The notes: a model not told the origin generated them from the letters alone. A stretch of DNA of 64,000 bases from Ophiosphaerella korrae (GCA_028456385.1 JALNQF010000145.1:49789-113788); one strand, 5' to 3'. Shown: positions 43,214 to 55,350, counted from the stretch's first letter. Numbers and translations: made by a program.

Positions 43214-45421
43214 ATGGCCACCTCAGTCGCACCATCAAACCCATTTGCGAAGGTCATATTAGAAAGTCGTGCTAAAAGCAGTGCCCAAGCCTCCGTCCGA
43301 AGCAAGAATTCCGTTGGTAAGGGGAAAGAACCAGCGAAAGAGCCTACAGACGAAGAGTCTGTAGGACCAGATCCAGCCGTAAAAACCTTCCTCGACCATT
43401 TTAAAAATGTCTACCAAAAGACCGGAAAAGTAAGGAAAACATTACCGGGGTTTAAGGAAGGAAAAGACTCAGATGGAGAAGAATCGGATTTAGAGGATCA
43501 TGAAAATTGGGGTGAAAAATCGGCAGATGGTGTTGAAACTGGAGAGGATTTCGAACCAGATGATAAGGAAGAAGAAGCATTTTCAACGACCAAAAAAAGA
43601 AATTGATTTGGATACTGAGGAGGACGGTCCTGAAATTCATGAGTTAACTCACCTCGTGCTAGCTGCAGCAAGTAAGAACTGCGATGAGATGCAGGAAAGG
43701 CCGGAAGCAATCGATAGAGAATGGAAACTCCTTTACGTAAATGTGAAGACCTGGTGGAGCACTGCATAATAAGGAATGCGGAAACATGATCAGAAAAATA
43801 TCTCAGAAGCTAATAAAAAGATTCAGGGGGAGTGTAAGAAGATTGCCACTGAATCCATTGACAAAGGAATCTTCGACAAGAGTATGGACGTCATGAGACA
43901 GGCCAACAGGAAGGTCAACGGTGGAGCTAAGGAGGAGGACATGAAGGGAACCGTAGAGAGTATGATGATAGGCAAAATAACGGAATCCTCTTTCAATCAG
44001 TGGAAATTTCCAGGCAATGAGCTTTATGCACAGTCCTCCGCGGTTTACCACGCTTTAGGCAACTTCGTGTCACAAGACTGGGGAAAGTATTCACTACAAA
44101 CCAAGCAGGCAGAAGAAAAGAAGCTTCTTGAAGGAGTTGCAATTTTTCTGCAACGGTTGAAGCATTATGACATATTGCCACAGAGCGTGGTACCCACGAA
44201 CAAGATGGACATGTTAACAAACATTATATCACAGTCGTCGCAAGAGAACCAAAGCTCGTACCACACGCTTGTCGAGGATCTCAACAAGCCGACAGATTTC
44301 CAGGCACAGGCGTGGGATACGGCCATGTCAATCATTGAAAAGGCTATAATTACTTTGAAACGATCAACTATGGTGACAGAGAAGGCTTCGGAAGAGTTTC
44401 ACGCCGCTATTTCGTCCCTAAAGCGTGTCAACGGTATTTTGCGCGGCATGAACGAGAAGGACGATCTAGAACCAGACACATATCCGATTCCTGTAGATTT
44501 ACTTGAAGAGGCTAAGACGGCGTGGGAAAACGATGACAATGAGAAAAAGGAAAACGTTATAGCCGAACTTGAAAAAATCGAGAAAGAAAAGACAGCTGCT
44601 CTTAGCCGAGCGCCAGCGCCTGCTGTAACTACTACTCCTACTGTAACCCCCGCGGCTGCTCCAACTCCCGCAACTGCCCCAACTCCCGCAACTGCTCCAA
44701 TTCCCGCGATTGCTCCAGCTCCCGCGCCCACAAGGTTGACCGATCTCGCCGCACTACGAGATGCTATACTTAGTGATGTCGATGTCATTGAGATGTTCGA
44801 TTATTCAACTGGGATAACTGAATTTGGGCCTGTCGTAGCCGTCCGTCCCAGTCAAACGGACAATGCCAAGTTTAGTCGATTTTTTGTCAACACGGGAACA
44901 ACAGATTTTCCGCACTATCGGGTCATTAAAGGCAGCGAGCTCTGCCCCGGCGGGGCAGGGTCACTGCCAAGTAGTAAGGAGACCATTTTCGACCTCCGGA
45001 TGAGAAGAAAGGCGATGAAAGATACACCTAGATATATCAAGTGCGTAGGACCATGTGTTGTGATGCCACAAGCAGAGCCGCGTCCAGGTTCGAAATCGCG
45101 TCGACCAGACACATACGTTCAACTAGGACAGAGTATATTCAGCTTGTTGGCGAGAAGTGTTGTGAGCGCCAGCTGAAGCAGTTGATTGCAATATTCACCC
45201 GGAGGTCATCATACATGGATGCGTGCAAGCGCGCAAGTGTGCATCCAAAGACCCAACAACCGCTTAATGCTAATGACCGCAAAAACACTCCATGGCTGTT
45301 CCCTGATGTTAGCCCTGTAGAGATTCCAATCCAGAAAAGCCAGGCAGCTGAGGGTGTTTATCCACCGTTGATCGTCGATGATACACCGGCACCTGCATTC
45401 AGCAATTCCCCGCCGAACTAA
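43214..45421 (+). pseudogene. Unrecognised large gene with frameshift(s)
   Basis: It starts at ATG 43214 (MATSVAPSNPFAKVILES). An acidic, lysine-rich first part runs in one frame to about 43590, then the frame must move by one base at a seven-A run (43591-43597) to reach EIDLDTEEDGPEIHEL. A 57-bp in-frame intron (GTAAATG...ATCAG, 43741-43797) restores a clean LLYKNISEANKK. A long helical region (43800-44590) follows, then a Pro/Ala/Thr repeat (44610-44730), then a folded domain (LTDLAALRDAILSDVDVIEMF to PRYIKCVGPC). Near 45130 coding-like sequence moves to a third frame (TEYIQLVGEKCCERQLKQL) and ends at 45421. It has no known domain, membrane segment or signal. The A run and C-terminal shift could be errors, in which case this is an intact gene of about 720 residues with no recognised relatives. 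Confidence 0.55.
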
Positions 45422-45532
45422 CTTGATGTGGAGCGTTGAGAAGCGGGGCAAATGTCGTGACTACGTGCTCTTAGATAGTATTTAGATTTGAATTTGAATC
45501 ATATAACTCACAAATAAATTCCCCAGTTACAT

Positions 45533-47096
45533 TTAAGGTTGTGTATATAGTCGTAATCCACTTGCAAAATTTACAGAGTGCCCAAGTTGATTTATATGGT
45601 GAACAAGGCCACTTAAAGCCCTATCGCCAGTAAATTGCAAGCCGCAACACCAATACTCTCGACGGCTATTGAATGAATGACGACTACTGAGGTGAGTGAA
45701 GTAATTAGTGGACGGGGGCTTTTTTCCTTTCCTTATTATTACAGGACAATCTTTAACTTCACAATTAAACTCGAAGGTCTTATGCGAATGGCGAAGGCTC
45801 CAATGGTCTGAGAAATCGTGCACTTTAACTGGCCTTGCAAATGACTCATCACATTCTGAGCAATGAAGAGAGTTGGTCCAGAAGTGGTCCATACTTAGTT
45901 CGCCAGGTTCTGGATGACTTGGAAAATTGGGTGTCAACCAAAGTCGATGGAATAGCCTCTGGTCTATTCTCAGTTGAGTGGCAGTTTGACAATCTGGGAC
46001 TCTAGAAGGCGGTTGTTCAGAAGTTGGTGGCGGCCCTTCAGAAGCTGGCAGCGGCTGTTCGGAAGCCTTGAAATTCATATCATGCTGAATTTTCTTCAAC
46101 TGTGACTGATAAGGCCCATGTCTGCCATAAGAGCGGTCTCGAGTTTCCCCTTAAGCATGGCCTCCGATTCACGCAAGCGCTTGAGTTCCTTCTCAAGTCT
46201 GTGCTCTCCTTAAAGCACCATATCCTCTCTTTCTCAAGAACATCTTTTTTAATCTCATAATTTGACTGGAGATTGTTATGCTTAGAATTGAGGGCATTGT
46301 GCTCTAACTGGAGGGCGTTAAGCTCTGACTGGAGAGTGTCATGCTTAGGCCGAAGGGCATCGTGCTCTAATCGGAGAGCGTCGTCGTGCTTTGACTTGAG
46401 GGTGTCATGCAGGGTGTTATACTCTAACTGGAGAGCGCTCTTCTGTGACTGGAGGTCATCATGCAACATTTCTAGACCTTCATTATCTGACTGAAGAGCC
46501 TCGCGCAATCGCCTTTCTTTTAAACACTCTTTTCTCATTTGTTGAAATTTCGACTTTCCATTTATGGACTCGCGTGTCGCTTGATTTGCGAGCGCTACTG
46601 CATTCCGCGCTATCATTTGCTCTCTCTTAACCTTTACATTCCCCTCCTTCTTTTGCTTGTCGATAATTAATCGAGCTTGTCTTCCTGCATAATCCGCTAT
46701 ATCAGTGACACACCGGTTGAAAAAGACTGCAGAATCCCCTCCCATCTGTATGCCTAGTTGTTCGATAGTTGCTTTGGTCGGCTTTCCAAGATGTTCGTTA
46801 ATTCGTGTGGTCATACTCTGATGCAATGGACTAGAGGGTCCTGATCCAACACAACGACGGCGTTTGGACTCTGTAAAATCTATAACGTAATAGATATTAT
46901 TTTCTGAAAAATAAACGCCACGGTTCTTGATAAGCCCATTTTGGATGTCGTGAATGTATTGGCGCATATGATCGGGTATAGCCTCACGCAGGAGAGTTGT
47001 GGCCTCGATCATTGGTTTCTTAGATGCCGTGAAGCCTGTTTGTCCTGCTTTTCGCTTATTTAGCGCAGGGGATATAGCAACTGACTCTGCAGCCAT
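45533..47096 (-). pseudogene. Coiled-coil plus zinc-finger gene, broken
   Basis: From ATG 47096 (MAAESVAISPALNKRKAG) a frame of about 295 residues gives a nuclear-type basic segment, an unknown domain with YYVIDFTESKRRRCVG, then a long heptad coil with repeating HDALRxxHDxLQSExNALQ units. Near 46210 the coil continues in another frame (RLEKELKRLRESEAMLKG) just behind a TAA, and near 46120 in a third, which then encodes the C-terminal zinc-binding domain to 45533. The Cys/His order is CSECDESF...HWSLRH, NCEVKDC...HLSSRH and WCCGLQF...HH. At least two frameshifts and one transition-type stop would be needed. Splicing does not fit, since no GT-AG pair of normal length joins these frames. Probably a DNA-binding protein once. 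Confidence 0.6.
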
Positions 47097-47201
47097 CAGA
47101 GGGGCGGGGTTTGAGAGTGTGGAGTTTTCGAGCGAGGAGTTTTCGAGCGCGGAGGTCTCGGGCGTGAAGGTTTCGGGCGTGGAGCTTGAGAGCGAGGGGC
47201 T

Positions 47202-47900
47202 TTAGATCGTAGAGCTCGGTAGCGAGGAGCACCACTCTTCGCGTGTCGATAGGTTTATTTGTGCATGGTTCCCTCTGGATTCCTTGGAATGTTTCCTAGG
47301 CCTTTGAACAGTATTCGCTAGCTCTCGCCTTATTAAATGTTTTTGAAGACTCGCATGCCCCTCTTCACCTTCGTAATCCATTCCACAACACGAATAGCGA
47401 CCAGATGTTTTGAGTGAATGATCCCTTCGAAGGTGTCTAGCATAGGAACTAGCCGCATTGACCCCACTAAATCTAGGACGTTTACAATATTCACAATATA
47501 AATAGAATGTTTGGAGAGAATGTTGTTCTCTCCAATGGTTCATTAAATTGTTGACTTTAATTGCCCCCGAAAATTGTTTTTTGCAAACCTGGCAAGGAAT
47601 GCAGTCAGCCCAGTATTGTGTCACACTTAGTCCACCAGGTATTGAAACGTCCAATTTTATGTTAGTGTTATGCGACAGCACCTTGTGAGAGGGTGTTCCG
47701 GCTGGGATGAAGCGTAGGAACGGCAAACTGGGAGTCGTGTACGTTGGGGTCGTGGGCATTGGAGGCTTAGGGTGAATGGGCGTCATAGTTGGGAGTGTTT
47801 CGCCCCGCAGGGTGGAGCTGGAGTTTATGTTAGATAATAGAACGTCGGTGAGCGCATGTCGCAAATCTTGCACTTTTGCTTGCAGTTTTGTTTTCGTTCT
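47202..47900 (-). pseudogene. 5'-truncated paralogue of the coiled-coil/zinc-finger gene
   Basis: The frame is open from just after a TAG near 47930 and has no ATG at the start. It begins in the end of a coil (YLRTKTKLQAKVQDLRHAL), passes a Pro/Thr spacer, and ends in a zinc-finger region that lines up with 45533-46099. The matches are GELSMDHFWTNSLHCSEC against GGLSVTQYWADCIPCQVC, HWSLRHSHKTF against HWREQHSLQTF, HLSSRHS against HLRRDHS, and YWCCGL against YSCCGM. Cysteine and histidine positions are kept while the rest has diverged, so the domain was under selection after duplication. The missing N-terminal two thirds make this copy a fragment, unless an upstream exon was lost from view. 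Confidence 0.6.
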
Positions 47901-48250
47901 CAGGTATGGCGATTTGCAATCAAACTAGCGTCCATTTTAGAGTCTCTGTGAGCAAGATACGAAAAGGTGAAGAAGAGTAGAAAACCAAGCCACAGATAAT
48001 CGTGGAAAGCCGGGACAAAAAGGGGGAGGGCCTGCACATTTCAATGTCAGATAGTTCCATGCATTCAATGCGCAGTTGGCCTCCGACCACACTGCCACTT
48101 ATCTTAATTATGCGGCGGATGGTCAGACAGGGTAACTTTCCCGCCAAGTCACTCTGATCAGGGTGTGACCTATCGCAAACACCCACAGCTGAGGCAGGCG
48201 TTCGTGAGGGGAGGCGAGCTCATCTGAGCCGCCGGTGATAGTACTAACAG
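47901..48250. other. Transition zone into AT-rich DNA
   Basis: The last 350 bp of ordinary GC content. No gene is seen. A minus-strand 88-codon frame (47920-48186) shows no coding character. Confidence 0.4.
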
Positions 48251-50160
48251 CCTTGGGCAAGGAGAGTTGAAAATGAACACATAAATATGTATGATCCTCC
48301 AATCCTAGCTACATGCATGTTGATTGTACCCTCGCCTAAAAAAGCATTGATATAATCTATTTCAAACATCTCGGACTAGGTCGAATGGACGGACCGCTGC
48401 TGAATCAGTGTCCGTAACGCTACAGGACGATGCAGCAAATAATGCTATAGCAGCGTCAGTAGCAGTGCCTTCTGTCGTGGCCACAGGACTCTCATTTCCT
48501 TTCTTAGATTTAACTATGTTATAAACGTAAGTATCTCCACTACAAACTAGATAATTACCTACCTTCTGTAAGCTTGAGAGCTCCTATTGCCTAGGACATG
48601 CGCTATGTAATAAGGTCCATTTTCACTCGTGGTAGGCCTTTCTTTTCTATTGCTTTATTGATATAATTTTCGAGCTTATATTTCTTATTGTTAAGGGGTA
48701 GCTGGAAGACAATAGTACTTGCCGTAGGCTACAGGAGATAGTGAAGGGATGACAGATAGTATTTCAACAGTACTACTAGTATCTAAGGGAGAATAATACT
48801 TGCTTTACTCCCTTCGCAAGTATCGAGCTTTTTATGCGCCTGTGTAGCGCATCGGCCCCGCTTTGGACTACAACTATACAACGTCATGATCTTTGGTGTA
48901 TCGGCCCCACCCCCAACTCGTACCAGAGTTCACGAGAGTCTCGAGTGTTCTGAGAACCTTCGTTACACTTATTAAACTTAAGCTTTCCCTATAGAAGATC
49001 TTTATTGTTTTTTTTACGTTGCTTACGCTCTTTATGAGCAACTTCTTTTAAGATGTCCTATTACTGTGTTACTAGAGTCCTCTATAATTCGCTTAGGTTC
49101 CCTTACGAGAAATCTTTGCCACGCGAGCTTATCTGTTAGACCTAAGTAGATCTGTACCTCTTCTGTAGTCGCTTTATCTAGTAGGCCTATTATAGTGCTC
49201 GCGCCTCTAATTAAGCTATGCAACATTCTAGTGTGTATAAAAGCCTGGACCCCGCACTAGGACAAATCTTGGCTTTGGTAGGCTAATTAGAACACGCACT
49301 ATCCTATAGCTTATTTTGCTTACGGCCTATCTACCTTAGTCTTTATCTCTATCTATGCCTTACTAATTTGTTTATGCCTTGCTAATCTACCTATGTGTAA
49401 CAAACTAAGACGCCTTGTATAAAGGGCTTGCATAGCGTCCTGTTGGCTAAGCTACTAAAGGGGAAAACTTCTATTATATAAGCGGGGGATGATAGCTAGC
49501 TAGGTAGCAGCATTACTACTCTGATACTACAGAAAGCCAACGAGTGGAGACTAGCTACGCACCAATTAGCTAAACAGGGACTAGCATTATAAGGGTGGGC
49601 GGCAGGCAACATAGTTAGTGTGCGTATTACTAACTTAAGGCGCACCTAGTTATAGAGATAAGCGTTAAATATCTGCATTACATTAGGTAAAGCCAATCTA
49701 TCGTATTAGTTTATTTTTCTAGCAAGAGTAACCTTACTAGTGGTATAAGCCGAGATTACTAAGCCCTAAACAGAGCCGCATTCTTCAGCGCTAGTATCCC
49801 GTCTTCGGGAAGTAGATGGAGTCTTCTAGGTAGCGCCTCTATCTAAAAGTAGTTAATCATGTATATTAAGGTCCTATCTACAGTGCAAAAATTTGTTATA
49901 TAAAAAAAATATAGAGGGTACCAAGCACCCTAGGAACGTAAAGCAATAACGTGCGTCGTTGTAACATGCGTCCCGAAGGGCACGAAAGCCTAACTGCGCA
50001 CGTTCACTAGTCAACACATGCATACTAGAAATCTCCAGCCTTGTAAAATAGAGGACGTTGACAAAAGGTGTATATATTTCTCCTACCTTAGCTTATAGTC
50101 TACGCAGAGTACTAGTTAGAGGTGCTAAGAATTTAGGCACGTAGTATACCCCGCTACAAA

Positions 50161-50469
50161 ATGTTCTTCCTCTCACTTATTATTTATCCTGAAAGTGAGC
50201 AGCGCGATTATCCTACAATGCAGTCTCTACCTAAAGACAAGACTAAGTATTTGCGGCATACAGAGCTTGAAAAGAAGTTAGTAGATTATCGCAAATCGTT
50301 GCAGAACCTAACGTTAGAAGAATACATTGCTAATGCGCAGTTTAAAATAGGCAAACACTATACATTGTTTAATATTAGTAAACGGAAGGACATCTTTAAG
50401 GTTGTTCAAACTAAAAGTATAGTATATCCAGGATCTAAACTAATAGTCCCTCTTACTTACGTATTTTAA
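50161..50469 (+). pseudogene. Coding remnant island, 102 codons
   Basis: An open frame with normal amino-acid usage inside stop-saturated DNA. It contains LRHTELEKKLVDYRKSL and YIANAQFKIGKHY. It looks like part of a former protein that escaped heavy mutation, and no family is recognised. No promoter or splice context supports expression. Confidence 0.3.
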
Positions 50470-52222
50470 GGGTGCTTTGAAATAGTCTCACAGAAGTGTA
50501 ATCGGATCGCCTGGCGCCATTTACAGAACTTCGTCGTCGTATGCTATTATCTTCCTCGGTTAATTACCCGATACCTAGTACAATATTAACGGCAGAGAAG
50601 CAGCCTTTAAGTCTTACAATCTTATACAAGTCCATAATAATGTACTACAGATCGTAGTTACGTCTGGACGACTCACTGTTATGGTGCATAATTTGACCCA
50701 AGGGCTAGGAATGACTTACAATAGTTTGTCACCCTCTAAACGATCGAGGTTTTCCTACATGTCGTAATCAAAGGGCCTAGAGAATAAGTTTCGGAGAGCT
50801 GGTATCTGCCCTATTGTTAGGTACATTGAGCTACTACTACCACCGCTGCTAGCAGGAATAGTAATCGCTTATAGATTATCGTATATGAGAGAAGACGTTA
50901 ATTACATTAGAGGAGTTTTATGTGTCGACGCAATGCCTATCGGAACGGGCATTTAGTTTATAGGGGCAAGGTAGTTATCGGTCGAGGAGGGGTTGCTTGG
51001 GACAGCCAGTTTATCTTAACTTCTTATTGATACTCTTTTAATTAGTTTATATTCTAAAGTCTAGATTAAACTTACCTTTTTGTCTCTTACTCCTTCGGCC
51101 CTAGTTGTTATATTTGTTCGTAGGCATAGAAGGAGTTCTGTTTAATAGGGACGGTGTTAAAAAGTGTTGTAGTTGTCTAGTATTTTCTTTACTATCCTTA
51201 GCTATGAACGGCTCTAATATAAGCCTTAGTTGCGCCCTGATTGTAGTAAGAAACTTATACTGCTTACGCATAGATTCGATAACTTCTAAAGATAAATGCT
51301 CTACCTTTGTCTACGCTATAGCAAAGATGACGTTAAGGCAGTCTTAGGATAGGTATCTAATATTAGGGCTAGACTATCGCTTGCGTTTCCTTTGTAACTC
51401 GCGTAGCCTCTCCTAGGGTGTTACGCTGTAGGCCGCAGTAGGCCGTAGCTGCGCAAAGTGTAAGCAAGGGCGAGGGCCCTTGGGCAATATATACTGTTCT
51501 ACTCCTGTATTTAACGTTGTTGAATACTTGGTTACCTTTTTGGGTTTGTTTGGCGCAGTGGAGTAGAGCTGCTACATAATATAGGGCCCCGAGTCGTCCT
51601 ATGTTAACTCTACGCTAACAAGGTAGGTTTTATTTCCTTATACTCTGCCTGAAGTGTATTTCTTGTAGTATTCTAAACATTCTGGACCTTTTCTTTGAAC
51701 ATACTCTTTACCTGCTGCAAATCGACTCTTTTATTAATTTCTAGCTCGTAGGCTGTGTCTACGGCTAGTCTGTATATCGTGTAAGTGCGCTCTATATCTT
51801 TGTCTAAATAATTCCTTAGAGATAAAAGTATTAGTAAATTATATTGTAATATAGTATCTTTTAATAGGGCCTTTAAAATTAATTTTATAAAGAATAGTAT
51901 AGTTAGATCTGTATAGTTTATACTTGTAGTTAGGGTCCTTGTATAAGGTTCTAGAGCTGCTGAAGGTAACAAAGCTATGGAAGATAATAATGAAGTTAGG
52001 AAGACTGACGCTAGGAGGCCGGTATACGCACTCGGCCTTCTAGTGCAGGAACTAGCCTCGATCTAACTAGCCGCTAGTAAACGCGATAAGCGGAGAATTA
52101 TGCATCCGGGAACGCATAGGCATAGGTGAAGGCTTGGCTTACTAGTTTGCGTGTGCACGATATAGCTTACGCTACTAAAGCCTGCGGACAAGGGTAGTTA
52201 TAGGGGTAGCTCCTAGAAGGCA

Positions 52223-52470
52223 GAACTAGAGTTTAGCGTACAATTATTAGTCTAAGGGGAGGGTTCAGGGTGTTAATAAGCTATCCCTGTTTATAGATGG
52301 CTCTTAGATAGTAGAACTAGAGTTTAGCGCACAATTATTGGTCTAAGGGGGAGTTCTAGCTGTCAATAAACCCTCCCTGTTTATAGGTAGCTCTTAGATA
52401 GTAGCTTTTAGGGGGCGGAACTAGAGTTTAGCATACAGCTATTGGTCTAGCAGGAGGATCTTACTATCGC
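52223..52470. repeat. Three diverged tandem copies, about 91-104 bp each
   Basis: Units start at 52223, 52314 and 52418 with GAACTAGAGTTTAGC, followed by ACAATTATT(A/G)GTCTA (third copy: ACAGCTATTGGTCTA) and, in the first two copies, TCCCTGTTTATAG(A/G)TGGCTCTTAGATAGTA. Differences are mainly transitions plus small indels. No coding capacity. Confidence 0.7.
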
Positions 52471-53334
52471 ATAACTACATTCGTAGGTTATACACCTTTA
52501 GCTGTATTAGTTTATAATAAGCGTACTGTAACTTCTACTCCTATTTAATTAAGTAAGATACCTAGTCTTTAAATTTCTTCTATTGTTAGCGCTACTATTC
52601 TTTTAATAGTAACTGTTATTAACGCGCTTTTACTACTACTATATCCTCTTAATAGACCCCGTTTTAATCGCCTTTATATTATACTTAGAACTATCTTACT
52701 ATCCTTTACTACATGCATCTTACTTATTATAATTAGTTTCTTAGATTCCTTAGCTTCTAACTACCTACGATCTATCTATCCTATATTTATTAGATAGCTA
52801 ACGCTTGTATATCTAGTGTATAACTTAAGAGACTTTTATTGTTTTATATGCTAACAAATTGCAGCTTTCTATTAAAAAGAATAGTAAAATAGATATATTA
52901 TCTATATTTGCTTAGGGAATAGCAGCTACCTTCTTATTTCTTTTCTAGTTATACGTTTAAAGCTATTATATCTTAACAATTGCTAACTAGCTAGTAGGCT
53001 ATTAAATAAGACTTATTATAAGTTATTGCAAATTATAGTTCTTATTACCTACTCTATTTTGTATTTTTATACTGCGTATAGGGTGAAGAAAGATTGCTAC
53101 AATTGTTTACTTACTCTTAGGTGTAGCGCAACTCTTATTATAGGAGCTGCTGTTACTAGCCTTAGTTATAAAAAAAAGCTATCGTAGATTAACTTTTATG
53201 CTCTTGTCGTAAGTGCTGCACAAATTTGTTGCTACTATAGTATAAATAATAGTCTTAAGTTCTTTAGCTCTCTTAACTTTCTAGTACCTAGAATATACTG
53301 GTATAGAAACCCTGACGCTATACACCTATACAAA

Positions 53335-53577
53335 TTGTCCCTAGGAAACATCTGCGACGTTATTCGAGAATATCTTGTATCTAAACCCGGAGAGCTATTA
53401 TTACAATTTATCGAGGGGAAGATAGGCCTCTTTAGAGAGAAGGAGCTGCTTGTACTTAATATTATTAGTAAATATATAAGAGGAGGGATGTGCGATGTAC
53501 ACAACTTTATCTATTGGTATCGCCTATCGTTTAACTCTAAGCAATTATTTAAGAATTTTAAGCTTTATAGAGTAGAT
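53335..53577 (+). pseudogene. Coding remnant island, 80 codons
   Basis: An open frame with mixed amino-acid composition (SLGNICDVIREYLVSKPGE) surrounded by RIP-type DNA. The family is not recognised. It is probably a fragment of a transposon or captured gene. Confidence 0.25.
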
Positions 53578-54639
53578 TAGTCTGAAATTTCTTTAGGAAT
53601 ACGAGTAAGTAACTGTAGCTTAGTCTATTATGCTAGATTAATTATTGTTTAGCTTAAACTCGAACTCTAAGGGGCAGGCATTAGTACAAAATTCTATTAG
53701 TTATCTATAGTATAAATTACTACAAATTCTTTCTTTAAAATTAATAATCTAAGTAAAATCCGCCTTATTAGCTTTTCTTGTATTGGCGTAACGCAACAAA
53801 CCTTTATAGAGTTATCGCAATTTAACTCTCTACGCAACTTACACTAGTATGTATATAAACTAAAATAAAGCAATATGCGCTACCCGTGTTATATAGCTAC
53901 CTTAGCTATCTTTGCCCCGCCCTTAAGTGCCTATATAATAGTAGTGTATTCCTTAATAGAGTACTTAAGCGCTTCTATCCTAAACCTACACTATACAGTC
54001 TACTAGGCTAAAAGTCTATGTAGGTACCTATGTAGTAAATTGCGTCTAAGGTCGCTGCTAAACGATGTACAGCAAAGTGCCTTTAAAGAGTTTATATACT
54101 ATTTTAACTAACTTAGTATCTTAGCGGCATTAAGTAGAGACAATCTGTTCTATGTTCTACTTTAGGAAAACGAAGTTTAACGCTAGGAAACTGCCTTACG
54201 TAGTAGTAAAATAGGAGAGGAGGCATAGATAACTGCGCTGTACTAAACTTAAGAGAAGATCTCTAACAACTTTGTACATTGTTAGCATATATAACTAAAT
54301 ATACTTTAGGGTATACTTACTCTTTAAAGTAATGATGAAAAGGAGAAACTAGTAAAGAAAGGGTTTAAAACTGATTAACCTAATGATCTCTTCTGGGGAT
54401 ATCTATACGAGGCGGCTAGAACTTACGGAACGCCTACTACACAAGAAATAATGCCGAATATTCTGAAATGGCTCAAAGATTTGAATATATATCAAAGGCT
54501 CCCTTAGATAGTAGGTTATGAACCCAATTGAGACTTGAACGAATTACTAAGAGTACTAGAAGCCTGCACTTGACGTCTTCTTCCGCCTAGACCAGCTACC
54601 TAAAATTCTGCCAGCGAGGACGTCGAATAACCTATGGGA

Positions 54640-55350
54640 CTACGCCGTACTTGCGACTCGCTTACAAGGCTTAGAAAAGCATCGTACTAGTGCATTATAC
54701 CTACTACCGTATAATGTTGCTCAACGTGAAGTAGATTATATTATCGAAGCTCTTTGTGAGCAATTTCTTCATATACTAGTAAGTTATTCCTTAGTGTATT
54801 CGTAGCATGCTGACAACCTTATTTACATCACTCAAGGCGTCGCCGCCAGATTATACTCCCTTTACTACTTACGATCGGGGTGTCTTACTTGGTCAAAGTG
54901 AGGCTAGTAACGCGCAGCCGCTGTTGCGTTTCGCCCGAGAACGGGATTGCGATAAGCAAGATCGCGTCTGGCTTCGTGATCAGTTAAGGAGATATATGAA
55001 GAAGTATTCATTATATCAACAAGCTGACGTAGTAGAATTGTCAGAGCGTGGTTTCTGGGACAAGGTATTTCGTCAATGAACAAGTTGCAATATCAGTAGA
55101 AAATCTAAGATACTACATCCGGTTATTGAATGCAACAGATTACTGTGTTGACCGATTACTGTTCTTTGCTCGACAGATTACCGTTTCTCGTTTGCCGGGC
55201 CTTCGGCAGCTAGCAGAGAGGTATAACTTGCCTGCCCGCCCTACATCATCGGATGGCAAGCCACAGAACACCACGCCACAGAACATAAATTTTTTTAACT
55301 TCGAAAACCTCAACTCTCGTACTCTTCTTGATTATCAGAGCCTTCGTCCT
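54640..55350 (+). pseudogene. Less-mutated coding remnant in the AT-rich tract
   Basis: An island of near-normal GC content. Coding-like segments follow in order: LLPYNVAQREVDYIIEALC (about 54700-54770), PDYTPFTTYDRGVLLGQ and RERDCDKQDRVWLRDQLRR (54807-55060). After a frame change near 55065 comes EQVAISVENLRYYIRLLN to LRQLAERYNLPARPT (55075-55245). At least one frameshift and one stop break it. No known domain is recognised. It may be the body of a gene carried inside a repeat, or unique DNA trapped between elements. Confidence 0.35.

Noticed and set aside
43591..43597. Programmed ribosomal frameshift at the A7 run
   Set aside because: The shift needed is +1 and the context is not a known +1 signal; the same A7 lesion occurs in two other broken genes, so an indel or miscall is more likely.
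43214..48250. Part of a giant Starship-type mobile element
   Set aside because: Considered because of the unknown genes beside repeats, but no tyrosine-recombinase captain gene or element ends are visible in the window.
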